Shown piece after piece: positions 27,621 through 38,100 of a stretch of 64,000 bases of DNA. The stretch lies in NCBI RefSeq assembly GCF_018860155.1, contig NZ_JAHKNI010000001.1, forward strand, positions 13,333 to 77,332, given 5' to 3'. The notes under the pieces were generated by a model that was not told the origin of the DNA, searched no databases, and was given only the letters and a program-made list of their open reading frames with translations. Numbering within the stretch: position 1 is the first letter of the stretch; each line of letters starts with the position of its first letter. The position numbers were made by a program, and so were the translations under genes. This DNA comes from Nocardia albiluteola (lineage in GTDB: Bacteria > Actinomycetota > Actinomycetes > Mycobacteriales > Mycobacteriaceae).

Positions 27621-28241
27621 TCAGGACTGGTTCATCGACCGGTCGACGTGGGGGGCCAGCGTCTCCGCGGACCAGGTGAGGGTTCCGGCATCGAGGTCGG
27701 CCACCACCCCGTCCAGCCACCGCAGCTCAGCCTCGGTGACCGCGCGCAAGTATTCGTCCTCGAGCATAACGACCCGCGGCAGCGCGAACTGCTCGGCCTG
27801 TTCGGCATCCGCGGCCATCTCCGCGAGCTCGGCGCGCAGCGCGTCCGCGCGCCGGCGCAGCTCCACGGCCGCGGCATCGGGGCCCAGCAGCATCAGGAAC
27901 GACAGCGCGGCCGGGAACTCCGGGTACTCGTTGCGCGGGTGGCCCACCATCTCGGCCAGCCAGCCGGCGACGGCCGCGCGCCCGGCATCGGTGATCTCGT
28001 AGACGGTGCGCTCGGGGTATTGCTGATCGCGTCCCGTCTCGCGGACCGCCACAAGTCCCGCCTCCTGCAGCCGGGCGATGGTCTTGTACAGCGCGGCGCG
28101 CTGGCCGACGTTGACCACCTTGTCCTTGCCCCACTCCTTGATGCGGCGCTGGATGGCGTACGGGTGCATCGGCTCGAGATGCAGGATGCCGAGCAGTGCC
28201 ATCGCGAGCGCGGAGCGCTTGAACTGGGTCGATGTGGTCAC
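27621..28241 (-). CDS. PadR-family transcriptional regulator, second copy
   Basis: A 206-residue regulator with an N-terminal PadR winged helix: LAMALLGILHLEPMHPYAIQRRIKEWGKD, then QRAALYKTIARLQEAGLVAV and a wing ending PERTVYEITDAGR. The C-terminal half (about 105-195) is the helical Vir-type dimerisation domain. It diverges from the gene at 28359, and the 117-base spacer carries repeated AACTAGT and an inverted repeat, so it probably represses that gene and itself. Only distantly similar to the ino1-linked PadR. Confidence 0.9.
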   Translation of the reverse strand: MTTSTQFKRSALAMALLGILHLEPMHPYAIQRRIKEWGKDKVVNVGQRAALYKTIARLQEAGLVAVRETGRDQQYPERTVYEITDAGRAAVAGWLAEMVGHPRNEYPEFPAALSFLMLLGPDAAAVELRRRADALRAELAEMAADAEQAEQFALPRVVMLEDEYLRAVTEAELRWLDGVVADLDAGTLTWSAETLAPHVDRSMNQS

Positions 28242-28284
28242 ATCACCATTCTACTAGGTGCCCCAAGACTAGATTTTCAAAAAC

Positions 28285-28316
28285 TAGTTGCAAAAGAACT
28301 AGTCCTTATGCAACTA
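28285..28316. promoter_or_regulatory. Candidate PadR operator between divergent genes
   Basis: TAGTTGCA (28285-28292) and TGCAACTA (28309-28316) form a perfect 8-bp inverted repeat spaced by 16 bases, and AACTAGT occurs twice in the same AT-rich stretch. This stands out in a high-GC genome and lies where the PadR protein encoded next to it would act. Confidence 0.55.
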
Positions 28317-28358
28317 TAGACGAGCAGGCGAACCCGCCCCTTCCACACAGGAGTCACC

Positions 28359-28820
28359 ATGAACACCGCCACCCCCGTTCGCATCCACGTCGACCACGAG
28401 GCCACCAAGCGCCTGGGCGATTGGACCTCGGAGAAGCAGTTCGACGTCACCGCCCGCTGGGGCTTCGTGGTCCTGGACCTGCGCTCGCCGCTCATCGAGG
28501 GCGACGAGGATATCGAGGTCAACGTCAATCTCGACCACGGCACCATCAAGCTGCTCGTGCCGGACGACGCGGTCATCGATCAGACCGGACTGCAGTGGAC
28601 CGGCCGCGGCCGGGTCAAGGACTTCGCACGCCCGAACGACGCGGCGGGCCGGGTCATCCGGCTCACCGGCACCTGCACCAGCAGCGAATTCCGGGTACAC
28701 CGGGCCGGCGTCGCGGTTCTGTCGGCGCTGTTCTCCCGCGAGTTCTTCGAGGATGCGCGCCGCGCCCGGCGCGAGGGCCGCACCCCGACCCTCATCGATC
28801 CGGCCAACGCGCCGCGGTAA
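28359..28820 (+). CDS. Conserved protein with LiaF/toastrack-like beta-rich segment
   Basis: A 153-residue soluble protein of unknown function. Its central part, VNVNLDHGTIKLLVPDDAVI followed by WTGRGRVKDF and RVIRLTGTCTSSEFRVHRAG, resembles the repeated beta-strands seen in LiaF-like and related stress-sensing adhesin-like folds. There is no signal peptide or membrane segment. ATG 28359 has ACAGGAG upstream. It is divergent from the PadR gene and is the likely controlled target, suggesting an envelope or drug-response role. The fold assignment is tentative. Confidence 0.65.
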   Translation: MNTATPVRIHVDHEATKRLGDWTSEKQFDVTARWGFVVLDLRSPLIEGDEDIEVNVNLDHGTIKLLVPDDAVIDQTGLQWTGRGRVKDFARPNDAAGRVIRLTGTCTSSEFRVHRAGVAVLSALFSREFFEDARRARREGRTPTLIDPANAPR

Positions 28821-28992
28821 TCGCCCGATCGGAATCGCTGAGCGGCAACTCAGCGGCCGCGACACGTCCTCCCCGGCAACGGCGCCGGGGAGACAGCGAC
28901 GTCAGGGCGATCATCGCGGCACCGATACGGCACCGGCACCACGCTTCGGTCGTCCCGGGACGCTCGTTCCGGCGAGCGTGGCGTTCCGCGAC

Positions 28993-29553
28993 TCAGCCGA
29001 AGCTCGGCCGGGTGACACTGTGCTGGGTGACCCGATAGGTCCCCAGCAGCACCCCGTTGTCCAGCACCTCGGACTCGGCGAGCGCGAGGGTCGCCTCGGC
29101 CCGCACGGGGTTGAACAGCCGCAGGCCCGCACCGAGCAGCACCGGGTAGCGCACCAGCCGATACTCGTCGACCAATTCGGCCTCGCGCAGGAAGTTCACC
29201 AGCGAACCGCTCCCGAAGACCAGCAGATTCCGCTCGGCGCGCAGCTTCGCGATGCTCGCGGCGAGATCGCCTTCGATGCGATGCGCGTTCCACGCCAGCT
29301 CGGTGGCGGTCGTGGTCGCCACGTACTTGGGCATGGCGTTCATCTTGTCCTTGTACGCGCCCTCCTCGGGATGCCCCGGCCAGGACGCGGCGAACATCTC
29401 GTAGGTCGCCCGGCCCAGCAGCAGCGCATCGGCCTCCTCGAGCTCCGTGGACTTGTAGGCCGCGATCCGGTCGGTCCAGAACGGCGCGGTCCAGGCCGGA
29501 TTCTCGATCACATCGTCGAGCGAAACGAATTCTGCGACAACGATCTTCCCCAT
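28993..29553 (-). CDS. Dihydrofolate-reductase-like (RibD C-terminal) protein
   Basis: A 186-residue protein of the RibD C-terminal/DHFR-like reductase family. N-terminal strand GKIVVAEFVSLDDVIENP, the phrase DALLLGRATYEMFAASWPG, and the NADPH-site segment LLVFGSGSLVNFLREAELVDEYRL with PVLLGAGLRLF are typical. These stand-alone proteins are presumed NADPH-dependent reductases of unknown substrate. ATG 29553 has GAGGACATT upstream. It is a single-gene unit flanked by intergenic DNA. Confidence 0.88.
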   Translation of the reverse strand: MGKIVVAEFVSLDDVIENPAWTAPFWTDRIAAYKSTELEEADALLLGRATYEMFAASWPGHPEEGAYKDKMNAMPKYVATTTATELAWNAHRIEGDLAASIAKLRAERNLLVFGSGSLVNFLREAELVDEYRLVRYPVLLGAGLRLFNPVRAEATLALAESEVLDNGVLLGTYRVTQHSVTRPSFG

Positions 29554-29764
29554 AATGTCCTCACTTCTGCGTGCTCTGCCGCCGGATTGCCGACGGCGCC
29601 GTATGCCCGTTCCGACGAGACGGCGCACCGAAATTCATCGCCCAACCGACCGCCGGGCCGTTTCGATAGCCATCAAGTTGCCGAATACCCTACGAGCATC
29701 GCCGCGGCGGCGCAGCCCGGGCGCGACGAATCGCGCCGCCGGAAAGAACGCCGAACGCCCCCAC

Positions 29765-30391
29765 TCAACGCACGACGGGTAGCGCCGAACCCGGCTCGGC
29801 CATCCACAGCAGCCAGTGCGGCACGATGAGCGCGGCGAACTCGTCGTATCCGGTCGCACCGGGGTGATAGCCGTCGGCCTCGCGGCACGCCCGCATCCAG
29901 GCGGCGTTCTGCCGCAGCGGCTGGTGCACCCGCACGTAGGGAACGCCTTGCGCCGCACAGACTTCGGTGAACCTCGCATCCAATGCCTCGATGCGGGAGT
30001 TGTGTTCGTCGTCGATGTTCGGGGGCGGTGCGACAACGAGTGCTGCCCAGCCCCGTTCGGCGGCGCGCTCGAGCATCGCGGTCAGATTCGCGACCGAATC
30101 CGCCTCGGACACGCGAATTCGGCTGTCCTCGATGAGCGTGTCGTTGACGCCGAAGGAAAACACCACGCGCGCATCGGTATCCGCCGGCAGCCGCAGCGCG
30201 CACTCGGACTCCCAGCGGGCGGCGATATCCGCCGAGGTCTGCCGCCGTATGCCCAGGTTGTAGTACGTCAGCGGGCGTCCGGCCGCGCCGGAGCGCACCG
30301 CGAGCCGCCCCGGCCACCCCAGGTACTGCCCATCGCCCACGCCGGCGACCAGCGAATCACCCACGAAACAGACTCGGACATCTTGGATCAC
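29765..30391 (-). CDS. SGNH/GDSL-family hydrolase
   Basis: A 208-residue esterase/lipase-type enzyme. Block I is CFVGDSLVAGVGDGQYLGWPG with the nucleophile serine; block II glycine is in YYNLGIRRQTS; block III asparagine in SFGVNDTL; block V is DGYHPGATGYDEFA with catalytic Asp and His. The full set marks it as active. No signal peptide, so likely cytosolic. ATG 30391 begins just before the first strand. Substrate unknown; an acyl ester is expected. Confidence 0.9.
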   Translation of the reverse strand: MIQDVRVCFVGDSLVAGVGDGQYLGWPGRLAVRSGAAGRPLTYYNLGIRRQTSADIAARWESECALRLPADTDARVVFSFGVNDTLIEDSRIRVSEADSVANLTAMLERAAERGWAALVVAPPPNIDDEHNSRIEALDARFTEVCAAQGVPYVRVHQPLRQNAAWMRACREADGYHPGATGYDEFAALIVPHWLLWMAEPGSALPVVR

Positions 30392-30537
30392 CGTGCGATG
30401 TTTTCACGACCGGCGGCGAGGCTTGCCGCAGAGGCAGCAAAAAATTATCCGGTGCTGGGCGAAATGTGCTCACCCACCATCCCCCCTACCGGCCGATACC
30501 CATAGGATTCACGTGGTTTGTCCGGGAGGGAGCACGT

Positions 30538-31308
30538 ATGGGAACGGAAACACCGCTGCCGCGGTGGTTCACCGGTCTGCTGGCACATCGCCGCTGGATC
30601 CGCAGGACCGAGCCGTTTCCGCACGTCTACGTGCGCGAGGTGTTCACGCGCCCGTTCTACGACCGGCTGGCCGCGGAATTCGAGCGGGTGCGGCTCGAGC
30701 AGCCCGAACTCTTCGAGCCGGTCGGGGAGGGTTCCGGCGCGACGGGGGTGAATCTGGCCCGGGTGCGCAACGGCCCGCTGGAGCTGTTCCTGTCCCGGGC
30801 CTGGCACGACCTGATCGCCCGGCTGGTGGGCGCGCAGGACGCGGTCACCGGCGACATCGAGGGCGCGCTGCACCATCATGCGCCCGCCGGCCCGCGCGGC
30901 CTGCCGCGGCACGATCTGACGCGGGCATGGTTTGCGGGTCCGGCCCCGGCACCCGACGCGGTGGGCCTAGCCGGTGCGGACGCGAACCCCGGGATCGGGC
31001 CCGGCGACGACGAGCGCGAACTGGTGCGCGCGGTGGCGGTGCTGTTCTATCTCGGCAACGACGAGTGGCGCCCGGGCAGCGGCGGGGAGACCGCGCTGCT
31101 GTCCGCGGCCGACCCGAGCCGGCCGCAGTCCGCGGTACACGTTCCGCCGCTGAACAATTCGATGGTCGTCTTCGAATGCACCCCGCGGTCCTGGCATACG
31201 TTCGCGGGCGGCAACACCGCCGCCCGCAACAGTGTGGTGATGTGGCTGTATCAGACGCGTGAACAGGCGGAATTCCGCTGGGGAGGTGCCGCAATTGGCG
31301 ACCGATGA
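30538..31308 (+). CDS. 2-oxoglutarate/Fe(II) oxygenase-like protein
   Basis: A 256-residue protein resembling prolyl-4-hydroxylase-type dioxygenases. The N-terminal part (FPHVYVREVFTRPFYDRLAAEFERV) fits the family. The double-stranded beta-helix core includes AVAVLFYLGNDEWRPGSGGETALL, the distal iron histidine in TPRSWHTFAGG and the 2-oxoglutarate arginine in ARNSVVMWLYQ. The proximal HxD motif is odd: the segment reads LPRHDLTRAWF, so His is next to Asp, not two before it. Iron binding may be altered. ATG 30538 has GGAGGGAG upstream. The end overlaps the SDR gene, implying a two-enzyme unit. Confidence 0.7.
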   Translation: MGTETPLPRWFTGLLAHRRWIRRTEPFPHVYVREVFTRPFYDRLAAEFERVRLEQPELFEPVGEGSGATGVNLARVRNGPLELFLSRAWHDLIARLVGAQDAVTGDIEGALHHHAPAGPRGLPRHDLTRAWFAGPAPAPDAVGLAGADANPGIGPGDDERELVRAVAVLFYLGNDEWRPGSGGETALLSAADPSRPQSAVHVPPLNNSMVVFECTPRSWHTFAGGNTAARNSVVMWLYQTREQAEFRWGGAAIGDR

Positions 31309-32065
31309 GCAGCGCCGGGTCGTCCTGCTGACCGGGGCCGGGGGCACGCTGGGCAATGCGTTCTGCCAGGCCTACTACCGGCGGTACGACATCGTCGCGG
31401 TGTGCCGCGGCCGGGTACCCGCGGTGCCGTCGCAACGGGAGTGGTTCGTCGATCCGCTCGCACCACAGGATCCGTTGCCCGAGAACGACTCCCGGATCTT
31501 CGTGATCCACTCCGACCTGACCCGCGAGGGTGAGGTGGAGCGCGTGGTGGAGCTGGCGCTGGCGAAATACGGTGCGGTGGACCTGCTGGTGAACAACGCG
31601 GCCTACGCTCGGCACACCCCGTACGGCACGGTCGACGGGGATGCCGCGCTCGAGGAGTTCGAACCGCATTTCGCGCTGAATGTCGGTGTACCGCTGCGGT
31701 TGTCGACACGGCTGGCGCAACAGTGCTGGCTGCGAGACGATCTCGGCAATCGCGCCCGCAACCGCAATATCGTGAATGTGTCCTGCGCGGCGGGCTCCGG
31801 TGTGCGTCCCGGCGGGCAGGCGCTGTACGGCGCATCCAAGGCCGCGCTGGACCAGCTGACCCGGTACCAGGCCGCCGAATTCGCCGCATTCGGGGTGCGC
31901 GTGAATGCCGTCGCGCCCGATGCCTTCCCCGCCACGGTGCCCACGCCGCAGGTCGTCACGGCCATCGCCGAACTCGACGTCGGGGACATGACCGGGGGCG
32001 TCTTCGGCGTGGGCACACCGGAGACCGCCACCCCCGAACCGGCCGCCGGACGCCACGGGAGATGA
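31295..32065 (+). CDS. Short-chain dehydrogenase/reductase
   Basis: A 256-residue SDR oxidoreductase. The cofactor loop is VVLLTGAGGTLGNAFCQAYY, then DLLVNNAAYARH, the catalytic Ser in NIVNVSCAAGSG and the YxxxK motif in ALYGASKAALDQL. All catalytic residues are present. Asp in HSDLT binds the adenine ring. TTG 31295 was chosen because GGGAGG lies at 31281-31286; GTG 31259 or 31289 are possible alternatives. It overlaps the dioxygenase-like gene by 14 bases, so both are probably translated together and act on one substrate. The substrate is unknown. Confidence 0.85.
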   Translation: MATDEQRRVVLLTGAGGTLGNAFCQAYYRRYDIVAVCRGRVPAVPSQREWFVDPLAPQDPLPENDSRIFVIHSDLTREGEVERVVELALAKYGAVDLLVNNAAYARHTPYGTVDGDAALEEFEPHFALNVGVPLRLSTRLAQQCWLRDDLGNRARNRNIVNVSCAAGSGVRPGGQALYGASKAALDQLTRYQAAEFAAFGVRVNAVAPDAFPATVPTPQVVTAIAELDVGDMTGGVFGVGTPETATPEPAAGRHGR

Positions 32066-32204
32066 TGCCCACTACGTTCGAATGATGTCCGCTACCGACC
32101 GGCGGCGTGTTGCCTCCGACCGGCCATCCCCAGTCCTGCATACTCACAGCTAGTCGACCGAGAGGACCGACGCAGCTCCCTCGATCCGAAGGTGCCACAT
32201 CCAC

Positions 32205-34577
32205 ATGCGAGTCGACGGGCGAGAGATTCCGGTCTCCGGCAGCCTTTTGCAACCGCGCAGCCGCCGTACCAGTGACATCCTGCGCGTCGTCCTCTCCGCG
32301 CTGCTGGTGGCACTGGTCGTCGCGGGCTCGCTGATCACGCGGTCGCGGTGGGAGGCGCTGGAGCGCTCGGTCTCCGACTTCCTCGGCATCCTCACCCCCA
32401 GGCAGTCCAATCTGGTGTACCTGCTGTACGGCATCGCGATTCTGGCGCTGCCGTTCGCGATCGGGGTCCGGCTGCTGTTCCGGTGGCAGTGGAAGCTGCT
32501 GGGCGGCTACCTCGCGGCCGGGCTGATCGCGGTGCTGCTGCTCTCGATCACCGGGACGGGCATCTCCGCGCCGCAATGGCATCTGGCCGCGCCGCAGCAG
32601 CTCAACACGTTCCTGTCGCAGTTCCTGGACGACCCGCGCTGGATCGCGATGCTGGCCGCGGTGCTCACCGTGGCCAGTCCGTGGCTGCCGTCGTCGTGGC
32701 GGCGCTGGTGGTGGGCGCTGCTGCTGGCGTTCGTGCCGCTGCATCTGTTCGTGAGCCTGGTGGTGCCCTCGCGCGCGATGCTGGGCCTGGCCGTGGGGTG
32801 GTTCGTCGGCGCGGTGATCACGCTGGTCGTGGGCACGCCCGGGCTGGAGGTACCGCTGGACGGGGCGGTGCGGGTGCTGGCCCGGCGCGGATACACCGTC
32901 ACCGCGGTGCGGGTGGTGCGCCCCGGCGGGCCCGGTCCGCTGCTGCTCTCGGCCGATACCGGACCGAACCACCAGCTGACCGTCGAGATGTACGGCCAGA
33001 ATCAGCGCAGCCGCGGCATGCTGCGCCAGCTGCGGCGCTGGGTGGCCATCCGCAGCAGCGAACGGACGCCGGTCTTCGCCTCGATGCGCCGCCATGTCGA
33101 ACATCGCGCCCTGCTGGGCATCGCGATCGGGGATCTGGGTCTGGCCAGCAACAAGCCGCTGACCGTCGCCGCCCTCGAGCGCGGCTGGACGCTGTATGCG
33201 CACACCGTGCCGCGCGGTACCGCCCTGTCCGCCTCCGACGGCGAGGCCGTGCACGTGGGGGTGTGGCAGGCGCTGGCGAACATGCACCGCGCCCAGATCT
33301 CGCACGGCGACCTGCGGGCCGAGGAGATCCGCGTCGCGGACGGCCGGGTGCTGTTCGGCGGATTCTCCGCGGCCGAATTCGGCGCCTACGACACCCGATT
33401 CCAGGCCGACGTGGCGCAGCTGATGCTGACCACCGGATCGCTGTTCGGCGCGGACTCCGCGGTGCGCAACGCGATCGGCGCGCTGGGCAAGCAGGCGGTC
33501 GTGGACGCCTCGCGACGCCTGACCCGCGCGGCGATGCCCAAGCTGCTGCGCGTCTCGGTGCCCGATGCGAACGTCGTGATGGAGGCCGTGCGCGACGAGG
33601 TGCTGCGCCAGACCGACGAGGACCGCATCGAGGCCGCGCGCACCACCCGGTTCTCCCGCAACCAGATCATCCAGTTGGTGCTGCTGATCGGCCTGGTCTA
33701 CGTGGCCTATCCGTACATCAGCCAGGTGCCGACCTTCTTCACCGAACTACGCACGGCCAACTGGTGGTGGGCGCTGCTGGGGCTGGCGGTGTCGGCCGGG
33801 ACCTATATCGGCGCGGCGATGGCGCTGTGGGGCTGCGCGGGCGAATCGGTGAATCCGCGCAATCTGCTGCTGATGCAGGTCGCCAACACGTTCGCGGCCA
33901 CCACCACCCCGGCCGGCGTGGGCGGTCTCGCGCTGAGCGTCCGGTTCCTGCAGCGCAGCGGCCTGGGCACGGTCAAGGCGACCGCGGCGGTGGCGCTGCA
34001 GCAGGCCGTGCAGGTCACCACGCACGTGGTGCTGCTCATCATTTTCAGTGTGGCGGCGGGTGTTTCGACGAATCTGGCGCATTTCGTGCCGAGCGCGACG
34101 GTGCTGTACTTCGCCGCCGGGGCGCTGCTGGGCGTGCTGGGTGTGTCGATGTTCGTGCCGAAGGTGCGGCGCTGGCTGCGCGTCGAGGTCCGACCGCAGC
34201 TGGCCGAGGTGGTCAGCGAATTGCGTTCGCTCGCACACGAACCCAAGCGCCTGGCGATGATCGTGCTGGGCTGCGCCTCGATCACCCTCGGCGCGGCCGG
34301 GGCGCTGTGGGCGGCGATCGAGGCATTCGGCGGGCACACCACCTTCGTCACGGTCACGGTGGTGACGATGATCGGCGGCACGCTGGCCTCCGCCGCGCCC
34401 ACGCCCGGCGGCGTCGGCGCCGTCGAGGCCGCGCTCATCGGTGGACTGGCCGCCTTCGGGGTCTCGGCCGGGATCGGCGTGCCCGCGGTGCTGCTCTACC
34501 GGGTACTGACCTGCTGGCTGCCCGTGTTCTGCGGCTGGCCGATCATGCGCTGGCTGACGACCAACGACATGATCTGA
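32205..34577 (+). CDS. Membrane protein: N-terminal TM block, pseudokinase-like domain, flippase-like (UPF0104/AglD) domain
   Basis: A 790-residue protein in three parts. Residues 30-225 hold about six transmembrane segments. Residues 225-470 form a soluble region with kinase features: HGDLRAEEIRV (about 367-377) sits where protein kinases have HRDLKPEN, but the Asn is Glu and the DFG position reads GGFS. Residues 480-790 contain about eight transmembrane helices of the lysylphosphatidylglycerol-synthase/UPF0104 type, with FAATTTPAGVGGLALSVRFL and SAAPTPGGVGAVEAALIGGL as duplicated signatures. Family members move or modify polyprenyl-linked lipids. ATG 32205 is used. A regulated envelope-lipid flippase is a reasonable inference. 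Confidence 0.8.
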   Translation: MRVDGREIPVSGSLLQPRSRRTSDILRVVLSALLVALVVAGSLITRSRWEALERSVSDFLGILTPRQSNLVYLLYGIAILALPFAIGVRLLFRWQWKLLGGYLAAGLIAVLLLSITGTGISAPQWHLAAPQQLNTFLSQFLDDPRWIAMLAAVLTVASPWLPSSWRRWWWALLLAFVPLHLFVSLVVPSRAMLGLAVGWFVGAVITLVVGTPGLEVPLDGAVRVLARRGYTVTAVRVVRPGGPGPLLLSADTGPNHQLTVEMYGQNQRSRGMLRQLRRWVAIRSSERTPVFASMRRHVEHRALLGIAIGDLGLASNKPLTVAALERGWTLYAHTVPRGTALSASDGEAVHVGVWQALANMHRAQISHGDLRAEEIRVADGRVLFGGFSAAEFGAYDTRFQADVAQLMLTTGSLFGADSAVRNAIGALGKQAVVDASRRLTRAAMPKLLRVSVPDANVVMEAVRDEVLRQTDEDRIEAARTTRFSRNQIIQLVLLIGLVYVAYPYISQVPTFFTELRTANWWWALLGLAVSAGTYIGAAMALWGCAGESVNPRNLLLMQVANTFAATTTPAGVGGLALSVRFLQRSGLGTVKATAAVALQQAVQVTTHVVLLIIFSVAAGVSTNLAHFVPSATVLYFAAGALLGVLGVSMFVPKVRRWLRVEVRPQLAEVVSELRSLAHEPKRLAMIVLGCASITLGAAGALWAAIEAFGGHTTFVTVTVVTMIGGTLASAAPTPGGVGAVEAALIGGLAAFGVSAGIGVPAVLLYRVLTCWLPVFCGWPIMRWLTTNDMI

Positions 34578-34578
34578 A

Positions 34579-34633
34579 GACGCAGCACGGCCCCGCCCCG
34601 ACGAGACCGGGAGCAGGGCCGTTGCGGTGCGTC
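34579..34633. terminator. Bidirectional terminator between convergent genes
   Basis: A two-step hairpin: GACGCA (34579) pairs with TGCGTC (34628), and inside it ACGGCCC (34587) with GGGCCGT (34616). It fills the space between two facing stop codons. Confidence 0.65.
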
Positions 34634-35979
<1,346 letters not shown>

Positions 35980-37551
35980 ATGACCACCGGGGCATCCTCG
36001 CTCGCCGAACCGATCCGATCGCGGCGCAACCACTGGAACAATCAGGTCGCCAACCACGCGATGATGCGGCCGGATGCGGTCGCGTTCCGGTTCCAGGGGC
36101 GGGACACCACGTGGGGCCGATTCCACGAGCGGTCGCAGCTGTTCGCGGACGCGCTCGCGCGCCGCGGGATCGGATTCGGCGATCGAGTACTGCTGCTGGC
36201 GCTGAACTACACCGAATACATCGAGGCGGTCTTCGGCATCAACGCGCTCGGCGCGATCGCGGTGCCGGTCAACTTCCGGCTGACCCCGCCCGAGGTCGCC
36301 TATATCGTCGCCGATTCGGGGGGCAAGGCCATCGTCACCGACACCGTGCTGGCCCCGCTGGCCACCGGCGTCATGGCTCAGGCGCCCGCGCTCGAGACCT
36401 GCATTGTGATCGGCGGGCACACCGGTGAGGGCGTGCTCGGCTACGACGAGGTACTGGCCGAGGGCGGCGAACCCCATGCACCCCTGGACATTCCGGAGGA
36501 CACCCCAGCCCTGATCATGTACACCTCGGGCACCACCGGCAGCCCCAAGGGGGCGGTGCTGTCCTACGAGAACATGAATGCCCAGGCGCTGACCTGCATT
36601 CGCGCCTTGGAGATCGATGGCGAGTCGATCGGCTTCTGCACCTCGCCGCTGTTCCACATCGCCGGATTGGGCAGTCTCACACCGTATTTCATGCTCGGCG
36701 GCACCACCGTGCTGCATCCGCTCGGCGCGTTCAACGCCACCGAATGGCTCGATGCGGTCGAGCGGGAGCAGGCCACCACGGCCTTCTGCGTGCCCGTGCA
36801 GTGGCAGATGATCTGCGAGGAGCCGACGGTCAAGACCCGCAAGCTCGCGCTGCGAATGCTGTGCTGGGGCGCCGCGCCGGCCTCGGATACGGTGCTGCGG
36901 GCCATGGCCGACTGCTTCCCCGACGCGCGCGACGTCGCGGTGTTCGGCCAGACCGAGATGTCGCCGGTCACATGCGTGCTCGAGGGCAAGGACGCGATCG
37001 CCAAGCTCGGTTCGGTCGGCAAACCCATCCCGACCATCTCCGCGCGCATCGTCGACGACGAGATGAACGATGTCGCCCCCGGCGAGATCGGCGAAATCGT
37101 CTATCGCGGACCGACTCTCATGCAGGGCTACTGGAATAGGCCCGAGGCGACCGCGGAGGCGTTCGCCGGCGGCTGGTTCCATTCCGGGGATCTGGTGCGT
37201 GAGGATGCCGAGGGCTTCATCTACGTGGTGGATCGCAAGAAGGACATGATCATCTCCGGCGGCGAGAACATCTACTGCGCCGAGGTGGAGAACGTGCTGT
37301 TCGCACATCCCAAGATTCACGAGGCCGCCGTCGTCGGCCGCGCGCACGAGAAGTGGGGCGAGGTGCCGGTGGCCATCGTCGCGCTGCTGAATACGGACGA
37401 TTCGCTCACCCTCGAGGAGCTCACGCCCTTCCTGAACGAGAACCTCGCCCGCTACAAACACCCCAAGGACCTGGTGATCGTGCCGGAGCTGCCCCGCAAT
37501 GCCAGCGGGAAGGTCGTGAAGGTGCAGCTGCGCAAGGAGCACGCGGGGTAG
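35980..37551 (+). CDS. Acyl-CoA synthetase (FadD-like AMP-forming ligase)
   Basis: A 523-residue adenylate-forming enzyme that activates a carboxylic acid with ATP and CoA. P-loop signature YTSGTTGSPKGAVLSYENM (about residues 175-193), A5-type VFGQTEMSPVTC, A7-type GWFHSGDLVREDAEGFIYVVDRKKDMI and the A10 lysine in LPRNASGKVVKVQLRK are all intact. Closest in character to medium/long-chain FadD-type ligases that start with a short N-terminal helix. ATG 35980 has GAAGGGAG upstream. The chain length of the substrate cannot be read from the sequence. Confidence 0.93.
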   Translation: MTTGASSLAEPIRSRRNHWNNQVANHAMMRPDAVAFRFQGRDTTWGRFHERSQLFADALARRGIGFGDRVLLLALNYTEYIEAVFGINALGAIAVPVNFRLTPPEVAYIVADSGGKAIVTDTVLAPLATGVMAQAPALETCIVIGGHTGEGVLGYDEVLAEGGEPHAPLDIPEDTPALIMYTSGTTGSPKGAVLSYENMNAQALTCIRALEIDGESIGFCTSPLFHIAGLGSLTPYFMLGGTTVLHPLGAFNATEWLDAVEREQATTAFCVPVQWQMICEEPTVKTRKLALRMLCWGAAPASDTVLRAMADCFPDARDVAVFGQTEMSPVTCVLEGKDAIAKLGSVGKPIPTISARIVDDEMNDVAPGEIGEIVYRGPTLMQGYWNRPEATAEAFAGGWFHSGDLVREDAEGFIYVVDRKKDMIISGGENIYCAEVENVLFAHPKIHEAAVVGRAHEKWGEVPVAIVALLNTDDSLTLEELTPFLNENLARYKHPKDLVIVPELPRNASGKVVKVQLRKEHAG

Positions 37552-37644
37552 CACTCTGTCTCGGGTCACAGCGGCGTTCCAGCCCGGAATCGGCCCTGAT
37601 GTGCCTATTCTCTGGTTTGTCCCACCACAGAGAGGCCCCGCGGC

Positions 37645-38100
37645 ATGTCCATTTTCCGAAGCGTGCTGGTAGCGGCGGTGCTGTGCGCCCTGCCGGTGCT
37701 GGGCGTGCCGCAGGCGCAGGCGCAGGACCTTCCCGGCGGCGGTTGTCGCCAGGGCAGCACGATGACGGGTCAGCTGCTCCCCGGCACCGGTAGTGCCGGG
37801 CAGAGCATCCGGCGCCAGGCCGCCCTGTCGGACTGCGCCAGCCCGCTGCTTCCGGGAATCACCGCCGGGCAGTTCGGCGTGAGCATTCCGTGGAACGTCA
37901 CCACCGCTCCCACGACGGCCACGTTCCGGTGGTCCAATGGCAGCGTCAGCACCGCGACCGGATACGGCAACGGGCTGTGGCTCATCACGAGCGGACCGGC
38001 CGCCGGTCACGGAATCCAGCTGAATGTCGCCGATACCTGGGCCGGGTGGTATCTGAGCCCCGCGGACGTCACCGTTACGTCGGCGACGTTCGTGTCCTGA
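37645..38100 (+). CDS. Small secreted protein of unknown function
   Basis: A 151-residue exported protein. Signal peptide MSIFRSVLVAAVLCALPVLGVPQAQAQD with an AQA cleavage site after about residue 26. The mature domain is beta-rich (TATFRWSNGSVSTATGYGNGLWLITSGPA) with two cysteines (GGGCRQG, LSDCASP) likely joined by a disulfide. Similar small secreted proteins are common in Nocardia and have no known role. ATG 37645 follows the acyl-CoA synthetase by 93 bases and probably has its own promoter. Confidence 0.78.
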   Translation: MSIFRSVLVAAVLCALPVLGVPQAQAQDLPGGGCRQGSTMTGQLLPGTGSAGQSIRRQAALSDCASPLLPGITAGQFGVSIPWNVTTAPTTATFRWSNGSVSTATGYGNGLWLITSGPAAGHGIQLNVADTWAGWYLSPADVTVTSATFVS

